NCBI GenBank assembly: GCA_002454335.1
Contig: DKIP01000110.1
Span: 1-15,530 of the forward strand
Source: Cytophagaceae bacterium UBA6715
Lineage (GTDB): Bacteria > Bacteroidota > Bacteroidia > Cytophagales > Spirosomataceae
DNA: 15,530 nt
Direction: 5' to 3'
Shown: positions 1 through 7,334 of the stretch, piece by piece
Numbering within the stretch: position 1 is the first letter of the stretch
Layout: every line of letters begins with the position of its first letter
The notes under the pieces: generated by a model
Database searches by the model: none
What the model saw: the letters and a program-made list of their open reading frames with translations, nothing else
What the model was told of the DNA's origin: nothing
Translations under genes and position numbers: made by a program

Positions 1-2405
1 GCTGGTAATTCCCGGAAGAATACTAATCCCGTGTAGATGAATTGGCCTTTTCCATACCGACAAACCGCAATATTTCCCTTTTGCTCTGCTTCTCCCGGAT
101 CGGTAAAGGCTAAAGGAAATTGATAATGTGTGTCATTTGATTCGCCCAAGTAAATGCTTCGTTCCTGAATCCAATTATCGAAATCATCTTCTGTAATTTC
201 ATTGGGTGTATGAAATAGTGCATGATCAATCAAGAATTTTGGCGCAGCTTCTTCTTTGGTTATCCGATTCCGAGAAATGGTTAGCGGATAAGGCCCAACC
301 GTTACTTTTAAAGGACCTGCAAAGCTTGCTGTATTATATTGAACAACATAATTTCCGCCTTGTTCCACATATTTCATCAATTCTCCATACGCATTTCCCA
401 TATAATCCAAGGTATTATGCGCCCGAACACCTGTCAACACGACATCGTATTTCGCCAAATTACTTGCTTTCAAATCGCCCTCTTGCAAGAAATCCACCTG
501 ATAGCCCATCTGCTCCAAACTCTCTGGTACCTTATCTCCTGCCCCTTTGATGTAACCAATCCGCTTCCCATTTTTCTTGAAATCGATATGCAACAGATTT
601 ACTGAAACAGGTGAAAAATAGCGTTGAACCGGAATATGTGGGTAATTGATACTTTCCATTTGCAACGAATCAATCCAATTTCCTTGTGTTGTTTCATAAG
701 CCAAACGCAATTGCCAAGTCTCTTTTCCATCAAATTTCTGATCTTTTTCACGCAAGGTAAATGCCAAATTTTGACTGGTGCCTGCCTCAATTCCTTTGTC
801 CAATGCCAAAGTTCCCAAGGTCTCCCCTACCTGATTTATAACGCGTACTCGACCTGCTTCTATTTTGCCAATGGCTTTAATCTGAACTTCCAATGATTTG
901 CTTTCCCCTGAACCTTTCGGCAATAAAATATTAGGATGATTTATCTGGAAAACACTGCGAGGTGTAACGGTTATCGGTTGGTAATATTCCCCTTTAACCG
1001 GATCTACGACAAGTTCTTGTACCGGCCGATTAACCTGAATCTGCTCGCCTTCAATCGTAAATTGTGCTTGTACATATATTGCCGGATCGGGTGCAGCTTG
1101 CCCGATTTTTGATTGATCTTTGACTACAAAATGGCCAGTTTCTTTGGTATGCACTAGCCAATAAGGCTGCGTGATGGACTGTCGAACGATTTGGTTTGAA
1201 GACCAATTCATACGCGTATATGGAATGATATTTGCTTTGAATAAGGTATCTTTTTCTCCCACCGAAACGCGCAAGTTCCCCACGTGAATTGGGCTCCGAA
1301 CAATGAATTCCATTTTGATACCTAAAGGATCACCTTGCGCTACTGTTCCCCGATTGGTATTGCCAGCAAAATGAATGCCAGCTGCTTGCACAATCCATTC
1401 ATCTATTTGCTTAATCTTCTTCGATTGCAAATAGGAATCACCTAATTTGTTAATTGCCCGACGAACCTGAATCATGTCAGGGATACTCAAATAAGGTTTT
1501 TGGACATCAAAATTACGAATGACCAATGAAATCATGCGTTCTATCTCTGCTCCAGCTGCACTACTTTGCCAATGATTAGCAACCCCTTCATCGATGGATT
1601 TTTTGGGAGCAATTCCTGCCAAGGTTTGAAAATATTCAGTGGATTTTCCATGGTCTACAGCAAAACCGAAACCCTGAGACTTATGTTGGCTTCTACTTAA
1701 AGCCGCCAATTCACCCGTACTCTGGCCTATGCTCGGCAAGAAATTGCCAATTTGAACCTTCAACTGATCTTCTGTCACAGTTGAAGTCCCAGCAAATCGG
1801 AAGGTATTCCACAATAAGCGGGTGGCTTTCCAAGGTTTAATATCCCCCTTCAATTGCTCAGGGAAACGTTTCGGGTCAGCCGCAGCTGAATAGGCCTCAA
1901 TCGCTAATGCCGCAGATGCCGAATGATGGCCATGTCCCGCACGTGAATCCGGTGGAAAACGCGTAAATATGATGTCGGGGCGTAATTTACGAATGACATA
2001 TACCAAGTTAGAAAGGACTAATTCTTTGTTCCAAAAACTCAAAGCCTCGTCGGTCGACTTCGAAAAGCCAAAATCAAAAGCCTGTGAAAAGTATTGGTTG
2101 GCCCCATCGATTCGTCGGGCAGCCAACAATTCCTGCGTTCGGATTAGTCCTAAAGGGATTCCTTGCTCATCACCAATGAGGTTTTGGCCTCCATCACCGC
2201 GTGTGAAAGCGAAGTAATTTGTTTCCCAGTGTTGTTCTTGGGCGAACCAGGCCAACATATGTGTGCTTTCATCATCAGGATGTGCCGCCACATGGAGGAC
2301 AGTGCCTGTTGATTCAATGCGTTTTAGGTTCTCCAATAATTGTAGTCCATTTTGAGCCCAAGTAATACTAGGGACTAATAAACTTGCGAGAATTAGTTTT
2401 TTCAT
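1..2405 (-). CDS. Exported PIG-L (LmbE-type) zinc deacetylase with C-terminal amidotransferase-like domain, 3' truncated by window edge
   Basis: About 801 codons are visible, and the frame is still open at base 1, so the C-terminus is missing. The start at 2403-2405 gives a classic signal peptide (MKKLILASLLVPSITWA, cleavage expected before QN). The PIG-L/LmbE zinc motif AHPDDE is at residues 41-46 and the second motif RAGHGHH at 155-161. By analogy with MshB/BshB, His42, Asp45 and His161 would bind the metal and Asp44 would act as base. This family removes acetyl groups from GlcNAc-type substrates. Middle residues look like beta-sandwich linker. From about residue 600 a Rossmann-like segment (IGYIKGAGDKVPESLEQMG, then YDVVLTGVRAHN) resembles the ThuA/class I amidotransferase fold. 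Such long fusions are common in exported PIG-L proteins of Bacteroidota. The start overlaps the stop of the upstream oxidoreductase by 4 bp (ATGA), implying translational coupling. The substrate cannot be told from sequence. Confidence 0.9.
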   Translation of the reverse strand, partial: MKKLILASLLVPSITWAQNGLQLLENLKRIESTGTVLHVAAHPDDESTHMLAWFAQEQHWETNYFAFTRGDGGQNLIGDEQGIPLGLIRTQELLAARRIDGANQYFSQAFDFGFSKSTDEALSFWNKELVLSNLVYVIRKLRPDIIFTRFPPDSRAGHGHHSASAALAIEAYSAAADPKRFPEQLKGDIKPWKATRLLWNTFRFAGTSTVTEDQLKVQIGNFLPSIGQSTGELAALSRSQHKSQGFGFAVDHGKSTEYFQTLAGIAPKKSIDEGVANHWQSSAAGAEIERMISLVIRNFDVQKPYLSIPDMIQVRRAINKLGDSYLQSKKIKQIDEWIVQAAGIHFAGNTNRGTVAQGDPLGIKMEFIVRSPIHVGNLRVSVGEKDTLFKANIIPYTRMNWSSNQIVRQSITQPYWLVHTKETGHFVVKDQSKIGQAAPDPAIYVQAQFTIEGEQIQVNRPVQELVVDPVKGEYYQPITVTPRSVFQINHPNILLPKGSGESKSLEVQIKAIGKIEAGRVRVINQVGETLGTLALDKGIEAGTSQNLAFTLREKDQKFDGKETWQLRLAYETTQGNWIDSLQMESINYPHIPVQRYFSPVSVNLLHIDFKKNGKRIGYIKGAGDKVPESLEQMGYQVDFLQEGDLKASNLAKYDVVLTGVRAHNTLDYMGNAYGELMKYVEQGGNYVVQYNTASFAGPLKVTVGPYPLTISRNRITKEEAAPKFLIDHALFHTPNEITEDDFDNWIQERSIYLGESNDTHYQFPLAFTDPGEAEQKGNIAVCRYGKGQFIYTGLVFFRELP

Positions 2406-3769
2406 GCGTTTAGTTCATTTCTAGACCAGGGTTGGCGATAGGTTCTTGCTAATAAGGCGGTAGCTTCTGGATCATTTAAAACCGTTTTTGTATTCGGATC
2501 ATAGGAAAGCGGTCGGCCTAATTTCATTGATACATTGGCCAAAATGCAAGATGCTGTCGAGATATGTCCCTCCTGAATATCAGCAACAGGTTTCGTGCCT
2601 TTATCGATAGCCGCTAAGAAATCAAGCATGTGTAAGCGTGTAGCCGGAGCGGCATTGAGTTCGATGCGATCTTCCGTTAAATCTTCGGGATATTTTTCGC
2701 GTTCAAATAGGCAAGAACCGTGGATTTTTTGGCCTTTCGGATCTACGGGTGTAAAATCGTATTGCATGGTACTTAAACGCAAAGTCCCTTTTTCGCCATA
2801 TATCGTTAAGCCCCAAGGGTATTCTGGATCTGGCGGAGTTCCCCAGGTACGGTGTTGCCAAACACAATTCAAGCCATCGTATTCAAAAACGGCTGTTTGT
2901 GTATCTGCGATGTTTGATTTGCCTTCTTTTTGGACGAAAATTCCTCCTTCGGAAGAGATGCGTTTGGGCCAACCTAAACCTAATAACCAACGCGCTGTGT
3001 CGAACATGTGGACACACATATCGCCCATGATTCCATTTCCATATTCATTGAACGTTCTCCACCAGCGCGTATGGGGTAAACCATCATAAGGGCGCATGGG
3101 TGCTGGACCGGTCCAAGTTTCATAATCGAAGAAGTCGGGAACCGCTTGTACAGGTGGATTGCCATTATTTCGCATATGATAATAACAATACATCTCTACA
3201 TGGGCGATTTTGCCCAACATTCCAGCGTCTACAATCTTATTTTTCGCCTCAATGATGTGTGGCGTTGATTTTCGCTGAGTCCCCACCTGAACCGTTTTGC
3301 CGTATTTTCGAGCGGCAGCCACCATGGCTTCCCCTTCGAGTACATCGACGGAAATGGGTTTCTGAACATAAACATGTGCACCCGCTTTGACAGCGTCAAT
3401 CATTTGCAAAGGATGCCAATGATCCGGACTTCCTATCAAGACAATATCCAAGGCGTTTTCTGCCAACAGTTTTTTGTAATCTCCGTATAAACGTGGTGTC
3501 CTACGGGATTTTTGTCTGGCAGCAACGAGCTTACCCGCTTCCGTCAACATTTGTCGGTCCGGATCACAGAGCGCCACAACTTCCACGGGAGCGACTTGCA
3601 TCAGTCGGAACAAATCACTTTTTCCATACCAGCCTGCACCGATTAGGCCTACTTTTAAGGGTTTGGAGGGGTTTACTAAATCCAGGCCATAGGCTCCAAA
3701 AGAGGATAATGCCAAACTGGCGGATGCGCCTTTTAGGAAATGGCGGCGGTTAATGTTGAATGTTTTCAT
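2402..3769 (-). CDS. Tat-exported Gfo/Idh/MocA family oxidoreductase
   Basis: The 455-residue protein opens with a twin-arginine signal (NRRHFLKG, residues 7-14, then a hydrophobic Ala/Ser/Leu stretch to about 28). The N-terminal Rossmann fold carries GAGWYG at 44-49, followed by CDPDR at 68-72 after the second strand. The family's E/QKP motif is QKP at 136-138. The C-terminal alpha/beta domain has a GDMCVHMFDTARW segment (249-261) with Asp250 and His254 as candidate catalytic residues. Members oxidise or reduce sugar and inositol hydroxyls with NAD(P). Tat export suggests the cofactor is bound in the cytoplasm and carried out, as in Zymomonas glucose-fructose oxidoreductase. The motif THGLGP typical of the GH109 branch is not seen, so a glycosidase role is less likely. 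The gene lies 315 bp after the GH30 gene and overlaps the PIG-L start by 4 bp. The start fits the Tat signal; no Shine-Dalgarno sequence is visible. The exact substrate is unknown. Confidence 0.93.
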   Translation of the reverse strand: MKTFNINRRHFLKGASASLALSSFGAYGLDLVNPSKPLKVGLIGAGWYGKSDLFRLMQVAPVEVVALCDPDRQMLTEAGKLVAARQKSRRTPRLYGDYKKLLAENALDIVLIGSPDHWHPLQMIDAVKAGAHVYVQKPISVDVLEGEAMVAAARKYGKTVQVGTQRKSTPHIIEAKNKIVDAGMLGKIAHVEMYCYYHMRNNGNPPVQAVPDFFDYETWTGPAPMRPYDGLPHTRWWRTFNEYGNGIMGDMCVHMFDTARWLLGLGWPKRISSEGGIFVQKEGKSNIADTQTAVFEYDGLNCVWQHRTWGTPPDPEYPWGLTIYGEKGTLRLSTMQYDFTPVDPKGQKIHGSCLFEREKYPEDLTEDRIELNAAPATRLHMLDFLAAIDKGTKPVADIQEGHISTASCILANVSMKLGRPLSYDPNTKTVLNDPEATALLARTYRQPWSRNELNA

Positions 3770-3792
3770 AGTTGACAGGTTTTATTTTATAG

Positions 3793-3835
3793 CCCTAGGC
3801 TTTAGCCTAGGGAATCCCCAGGTTAAAACCTGGGG
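3793..3835. repeat. Paired palindrome, copy A (two adjacent perfect hairpins)
   Basis: Two perfect inverted repeats sit 3 bp apart. The first is CCCTAGGCT / AGCCTAGGG (3793-3801 with 3804-3812). The second is CCCCAGGTT / AACCTGGGG (3816-3824 with 3827-3835). The spacer is AAT. The element lies 23 bp upstream of the oxidoreductase start, within the 315-bp gene-free stretch 3770-4084. No T-run follows on the minus strand, so it is not a standard terminator. A related copy is at 5575-5616, which makes this a dispersed element rather than a local structure. Confidence 0.85.
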
Positions 3836-3865
3836 TTAAAAGTGTTTTTATTATTGCTCTATTCC

Positions 3866-3890
3866 TTAGCCTAGGGAATCCTCCTAGGTT
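3866..3890. repeat. Decayed half-copy of the paired palindrome
   Basis: The stretch TTAGCCTAGGGAATCC followed by TCCTAGGTTA matches the right arm, spacer and right arm of copy A (3793-3835) with the intervening left arm lost. I read it as a deletion remnant of the same element. It is short and partly self-complementary through CCTAGG, so chance resemblance is possible. Confidence 0.5.
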
Positions 3891-3907
3891 ATTTTTTATT
3901 AGTTAAA

Positions 3908-3926
3908 CCACAGGTTCAGCCTGTGG
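3908..3926. repeat. Intergenic hairpin CCACAGG / CCTGTGG
   Basis: A perfect 7-bp inverted repeat (3908-3914 with 3920-3926) encloses a 5-nt loop. On the minus strand only three T follow, so terminator function is weak at best. Its purine/pyrimidine layout resembles the neighbouring palindromes, and it may be another diverged member of that group. Confidence 0.55.
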
Positions 3927-3932
3927 GAAAGA

Positions 3933-3946
3933 CGCGAAGTATCGCG
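3933..3946. repeat. Small GC-rich hairpin CGCGA / TCGCG
   Basis: A 5-bp inverted repeat with a 4-nt loop (3933-3937 with 3942-3946) sits directly beside the hairpin at 3908-3926 in otherwise AT-rich intergenic DNA. No gene or T-run is attached. It is short and its function is unknown. Confidence 0.4.
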
Positions 3947-3964
3947 GCTCAACATAATTATCAT

Positions 3965-4090
3965 TCCAACGTCCAACGTCTAAGGTCCAAAGTCAATTGC
4001 TTCACATTTAACACTTAACACTTAACTCTTAACTCTTAACTCTTAACTCTTAACTCTTAACTCTTAACTCTTAACTCTTACCTCTTACCT
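3965..4090. repeat. Heptamer array 1: 18 consecutive 7-bp units in constant phase
   Basis: Read on the plus strand in steps of seven from 3965, the units are TCCAACG twice, TCTAAGG, TCCAAAG, TCAATTG, CTTCACA, TTTAACA, CTTAACA, CTTAACT eight times and CTTACCT twice. The phase never slips over 126 bp, although the unit drifts from a TCnnnnG type to a CTTAACT type. On the minus strand the uniform part reads AGTTAAG. The last units run into the end of the GH30 gene, whose TAA stop (4085-4087) lies inside the final unit. Together with the palindromes at 3793-3946 this fills most of the gene-free stretch 3770-4084. Confidence 0.92.
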
Positions 4091-5461
4091 CAAAACCACG
4101 CTAGCCACTCCTTCTTTCGGAATCTCAATAGCCCATTGTTTTGAATGATATGAAATCGTCGTTTTAATCAAATCTTTCGTTTCATTCTGTAGCAGCACTG
4201 TCACTTGTTTGTCGGGCCGTAAGGCCGCAACGCCATTCAAGCCTTTAGGTAGTCCAGCCATTTCTATGCGCGTCGAACCCGTTGGGATGAATTTAGATGC
4301 TTGTGCTACAATGTAATACGCTTGATTTCGAATGAGTGTACCATCTGATTGAATGGTTATTGCCCCTTTGCATTCTATACAACCACCGGGCGTATGCGGT
4401 CCCCACTGCGGATCATTTGCCAAATTCCATTCCAATGCTGTTTTGGCATCGTTCAATAAGGAACCAATGATGACATTTTTGATATGCCAATTGAAATCCC
4501 CGGCAAATTCACCCTTTGCCCCTGTCCATTGTTCCGTGAAATATACTTCTTTGTCGGGATGCGCCTTTCGAACCACACTCAAAGCCGAAATATCCCCATT
4601 GTATAAATGAAAGGCTGATCCTGCCACATATTGGCGCGTCATGGGGTCATTTAAAATTTCAATCGGATATTCAGGTTTATCGCAATTATGGTCGTATGCC
4701 AAAATTTTGGTCTTCAATCCCGCCTTTTTAAATGCGGGTCCTAAATGATTTTTGATGAATTCATTTTGTTGGCCTGCAAGCATCAACAAACTCGGATTAT
4801 TTCCGGGATGCAAAGGTTCGTTTTGGGGTGTCAAATAATCCATTTCCAAGCCGAGTGCTTTCATGGATTGCAGGTATTTGACAAGGTATTGGGCATAAAC
4901 CCCATAATATTGAGGTAATAGCGAACCACCTTTGGATGCTTGATTATCTTTCATCCAAGCTGGAGGAGACCAAGGAGTCGCCATGAATTTAATGCTCGGA
5001 TTGATTTGTTTAATCGCTTGCATTAAAGGGATTAAATCCTTTTCAGATGCTTTGAGGGAGAAATAAGCAAGATTTTCGTCCTTCTGACCCACAGGAACAT
5101 CGTCATAGGAAAATACTTGGGCATCTAAATCGCTGGCCCCAACGGCAATGCGTAGAACGGAAATATGGATACTGTTTTTCCCTGTTCCAAAAAGTTCATT
5201 CAATAAGGCTTCTCGATGGGAAGGTGTTAATGACCAAATCAGTTGGGCGCTACCTCCAGTTAACGTATATCCAAATCCATCAATGGTTTGGAATTTTTTA
5301 TTTGCATGGATTTGAATGCCTGAATTGCCTTGAGTAGATAATGGCAAAACTTGTTCTTTCAGCATTTGTTGGCTTTCAGCCTGTGAAATCCAAACTTGGC
5401 CAAAACCTGAAAAATAGCTAAGAACAAAGGCTAAGCTTGTGAGCCCAATAAAACGTTTCAT
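4085..5461 (-). CDS. Secreted GH30-family glycosidase (glucosylceramidase-like)
   Basis: The 458-residue protein has an N-terminal signal peptide (hydrophobic residues about 5-20, likely cleavage near GFG-Q, residue 21). The GH30 core begins with FQTIDGFGYTLTGGSAQLI (57-75). ATPWSPPAWM lies at 161-170. The expected acid/base Glu is in TPQNEP (Glu215) and the nucleophile Glu in YFTEQW (Glu310). The end (about 385-458) fits the beta-sandwich domain that accompanies the GH30 barrel. Length is normal for the family. GH30 enzymes retain configuration and cleave beta-glucosyl, beta-1,6-glucan or beta-xylosyl linkages; the subfamily cannot be fixed by eye. The enzyme probably acts in the periplasm or outside the cell. 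It shares direction with the oxidoreductase and PIG-L genes, but a 315-bp repeat-rich gap separates them. Its stop codon lies inside a heptamer repeat unit. The signal peptide supports the chosen start. Confidence 0.93.
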   Translation of the reverse strand: MKRFIGLTSLAFVLSYFSGFGQVWISQAESQQMLKEQVLPLSTQGNSGIQIHANKKFQTIDGFGYTLTGGSAQLIWSLTPSHREALLNELFGTGKNSIHISVLRIAVGASDLDAQVFSYDDVPVGQKDENLAYFSLKASEKDLIPLMQAIKQINPSIKFMATPWSPPAWMKDNQASKGGSLLPQYYGVYAQYLVKYLQSMKALGLEMDYLTPQNEPLHPGNNPSLLMLAGQQNEFIKNHLGPAFKKAGLKTKILAYDHNCDKPEYPIEILNDPMTRQYVAGSAFHLYNGDISALSVVRKAHPDKEVYFTEQWTGAKGEFAGDFNWHIKNVIIGSLLNDAKTALEWNLANDPQWGPHTPGGCIECKGAITIQSDGTLIRNQAYYIVAQASKFIPTGSTRIEMAGLPKGLNGVAALRPDKQVTVLLQNETKDLIKTTISYHSKQWAIEIPKEGVASVVLR

Positions 5462-5574
5462 GCAATAGGTTTAAATCGTCTTCAATATATTCAAAAAAAA
5501 TCAAAACATAGCGTTTTAGCTTCAGACTTTGGTATGAGAACCAGTCGCTAGTTGTCAGTTAAGCCTTTTTATAG

Positions 5575-5616
5575 CCCCAGACTTTAGTCTGGGGATCCCT
5601 TGGTTAAAACCTAGGG
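5575..5616. repeat. Paired palindrome, copy B
   Basis: The first hairpin is CCCCAGACT / AGTCTGGGG (5575-5583 with 5586-5594), perfect. The second is CCCTTGGTT / AACCTAGGG (5597-5605 with 5608-5616), with one mismatch. Flanks ATAG before and TTA after match copy A at 3793-3835. Relative to copy A the first stem carries two paired changes (T-A to C-G and G-C to A-T) that keep all pairing. It lies in the 274-bp gap between the GH30 gene and the SulP gene. A few bases at 5545-5558 (TCGCTAG, TTGTCAG) resemble the heptamer units found at 12191-12306. Confidence 0.82.
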
Positions 5617-5673
5617 TTATAAAATTTAGTTTTTAAAACGTTGAAGGGGTGTTACTATTTTCAATTTCCTAAT

Positions 5674-5705
5674 AAAAAAAATACGCCTAAACTAGACGTA
5701 TTTTT
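5674..5705 (-). terminator. Rho-independent terminator of the dab/SulP operon (structurally bidirectional)
   Basis: On the minus strand the stem TACGTCTA / TAGGCGTA (one G-U pair, 3-nt loop) is preceded by A-rich sequence and followed by a run of eight T. It lies 30 nt after the SulP stop codon. The plus strand also has a T-run after the stem, so it could work both ways, but no plus-strand gene needs it. It cleanly separates the carbon-uptake unit from the GH30 gene. Confidence 0.8.
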
Positions 5706-5735
5706 CCACATTCATTAAACTCAATTATTTAGAAT

Positions 5736-7322
5736 CTATTTGATTTTTTTACGCGCAGCAGCTTTATGTTCAGATACGGCTCGGTGTGTATCTAGACCAA
5801 CAATGTGAACAGCTCCTCCCTCACGCTCATAATCCTGTTTGAAATGTTCCAAGTTTTCCATCACCGAGTGATCTACCAAATGGGTTTTGGATAAGTCTAT
5901 CGTTACTTGAAAACTTGGTGGAATGGCCTCCAATTTACGTTTAATACCTAGGAAATTGGTGAATACAGCCGCATCTGAAATCTCAACTAAATATGACTCA
6001 TCTGTAAAGGATACCTCCGTTGGGGCTTTGAAGATGGCACTTAAGGGTTTACCATTAAATAAATTGACAACAATTTCTGTCAAAATACCCGCTCCAATTC
6101 CCACTAATAAATCGACACCTAAAGTAAATAAAATTGTGATGATGAAAATTAATAATTGTTCTTTCCCAATTTCTAAGGTATGAATGAATTCCTTCGGATG
6201 GGTTAATTTAATACCAACCGTAATTAGCATCGCAGCCAGAGCGGTGTTAGGAATTAACTCGATTAAATGAGAGGCTAATAAAACAAAAACCAAAATGAAA
6301 AATCCATGGAAGAAATTAGCCCATCGGGTTCTTGCACCATTCGCAATATTTGCAGATGACCTAGCTACCTCGGAAATCATGGGTAAACCACCCAAAAATG
6401 CGACCAATGTGTTTCCAATTCCTGTTGCAATTAAATCCTTATTGGCATTGGATTTTCGTTTAAATGGATCCAACATATCCATCGCCTTTACGGTCAATAA
6501 TGATTCCAAAGAACCTACTAAAGCGAACATGATCACAAATTTGATAAAGGTTCCTGTTTGCGAAAAGCCTTTAAAACTGGCATTGATTTGGATATTATCC
6601 AATAAGTTTCCAATATGCACCAAAGCATATTTCGGCTCTGTCGTTTGAAAATCCATTATCAGTTCCGCCGGAATAGCGATCGCCAAAACAACTAATGGAG
6701 CAGGTATCTTTTTTATGAAGTTGCTCTTGATGTAGGGCCAACTCATCATGATTGTCAAACTAATTACACCAATGAAAGTTGCCCTAGGGTCCCAATTTGC
6801 AATAAATTCAGGAATAGAGGCAAATAATTCCAAAGGCTCCTTCCCTTTCGTCAAAGCTGGATTTACATCCAATAAAACGGGAATTTGCTTGCCGATGATG
6901 ATCAATCCGATGGCGGCCAACATACCATGTACGGCCGACAAAGGGAAGAAATCCATCAATTTTCCTAGCTTGAAAACGCCAAATAGGATTTGTACAATAC
7001 CGGCAACGACCATGGCTCCTAGGGCTAAATGCCATCCTGTCTCCCCCCCACCAAATTCACTCACAGAGCCTGCCACGATGACAATCAAGCCAGCGGCAGG
7101 GCCTTTAATTGTTAATCGGGAACCAGCCACTAAACTCACAACCATACCCCCAATAATGGCGGTGATTAAACCCATGATGGGTGGGAAATCAGATGCTTTG
7201 GCAATGCCTAAGCTAAGTGGCAAGGCCAGTAAAAAGACGATGAACCCTGAGGTTGCATCATGCGCGAAATTTTCTTTTAGGCCCGCGAAGCCATCTTGAG
7301 GTACTACATTTTTGTTTTTCAT
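5736..7322 (-). CDS. SulP-family anion transporter with STAS domain, probable bicarbonate importer
   Basis: The 528-residue protein has the full SulP layout. A hydrophobic transporter core occupies about residues 20-425, with TM3 motif KGPAAGLIVIVAGS (73-86), the conserved SLESLLTVKAMDML (271-284) and the stretch NKDLIATGIGNT to RTRWANFFHG (294-340). A cytoplasmic STAS domain follows at about 436-520, including DLSKTHLVDHSVMENL (476-491). SulP proteins move sulfate, bicarbonate, chloride or dicarboxylates across the inner membrane. Sequence alone does not settle the substrate. Its position 12 nt after dabB argues for bicarbonate, as in BicA-type transporters, but this is inference. Sulfate remains possible; no sulfate-assimilation gene is nearby. 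The start is the first Met of a short hydrophilic N-terminus and has no Shine-Dalgarno sequence. A strong terminator lies 30 nt after its stop, so it is the last gene of the operon. Confidence 0.93.
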   Translation of the reverse strand: MKNKNVVPQDGFAGLKENFAHDATSGFIVFLLALPLSLGIAKASDFPPIMGLITAIIGGMVVSLVAGSRLTIKGPAAGLIVIVAGSVSEFGGGETGWHLALGAMVVAGIVQILFGVFKLGKLMDFFPLSAVHGMLAAIGLIIIGKQIPVLLDVNPALTKGKEPLELFASIPEFIANWDPRATFIGVISLTIMMSWPYIKSNFIKKIPAPLVVLAIAIPAELIMDFQTTEPKYALVHIGNLLDNIQINASFKGFSQTGTFIKFVIMFALVGSLESLLTVKAMDMLDPFKRKSNANKDLIATGIGNTLVAFLGGLPMISEVARSSANIANGARTRWANFFHGFFILVFVLLASHLIELIPNTALAAMLITVGIKLTHPKEFIHTLEIGKEQLLIFIITILFTLGVDLLVGIGAGILTEIVVNLFNGKPLSAIFKAPTEVSFTDESYLVEISDAAVFTNFLGIKRKLEAIPPSFQVTIDLSKTHLVDHSVMENLEHFKQDYEREGGAVHIVGLDTHRAVSEHKAAARKKIK

Positions 7323-7334
7323 GGGTAAGGTATT

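Noticed and set aside
206..896. Short plus- and minus-strand open frames in the first kilobase
   Set aside because: The minus-strand PIG-L frame is continuous from 2405 to base 1 with coherent family motifs, and the short frames overlap it out of phase.
2595..3089. Plus-strand open frame of 164 codons inside the oxidoreductase gene
   Set aside because: It runs antisense to a well-supported gene, has no recognisable domain or start context, and reflects codon bias of the minus-strand gene.
2402..3769. GH109 alpha-N-acetylgalactosaminidase identity for the Tat-exported oxidoreductase
   Set aside because: The Tat signal and size fit, but the THGLGP-type motif expected of that branch is absent and a GDMCVHMFD segment takes its place.
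5502..5510. TATGTTTTG on the minus strand as a promoter for the GH30 gene
   Set aside because: It departs from TAnnTTTG by one extra T and no -33 element is visible; AT-rich intergenic DNA gives such matches by chance.
6748..7299. Plus-strand open frame of 183 codons inside the SulP gene
   Set aside because: It is antisense to conserved SulP membrane segments; its composition is what the complement of hydrophobic codons gives.
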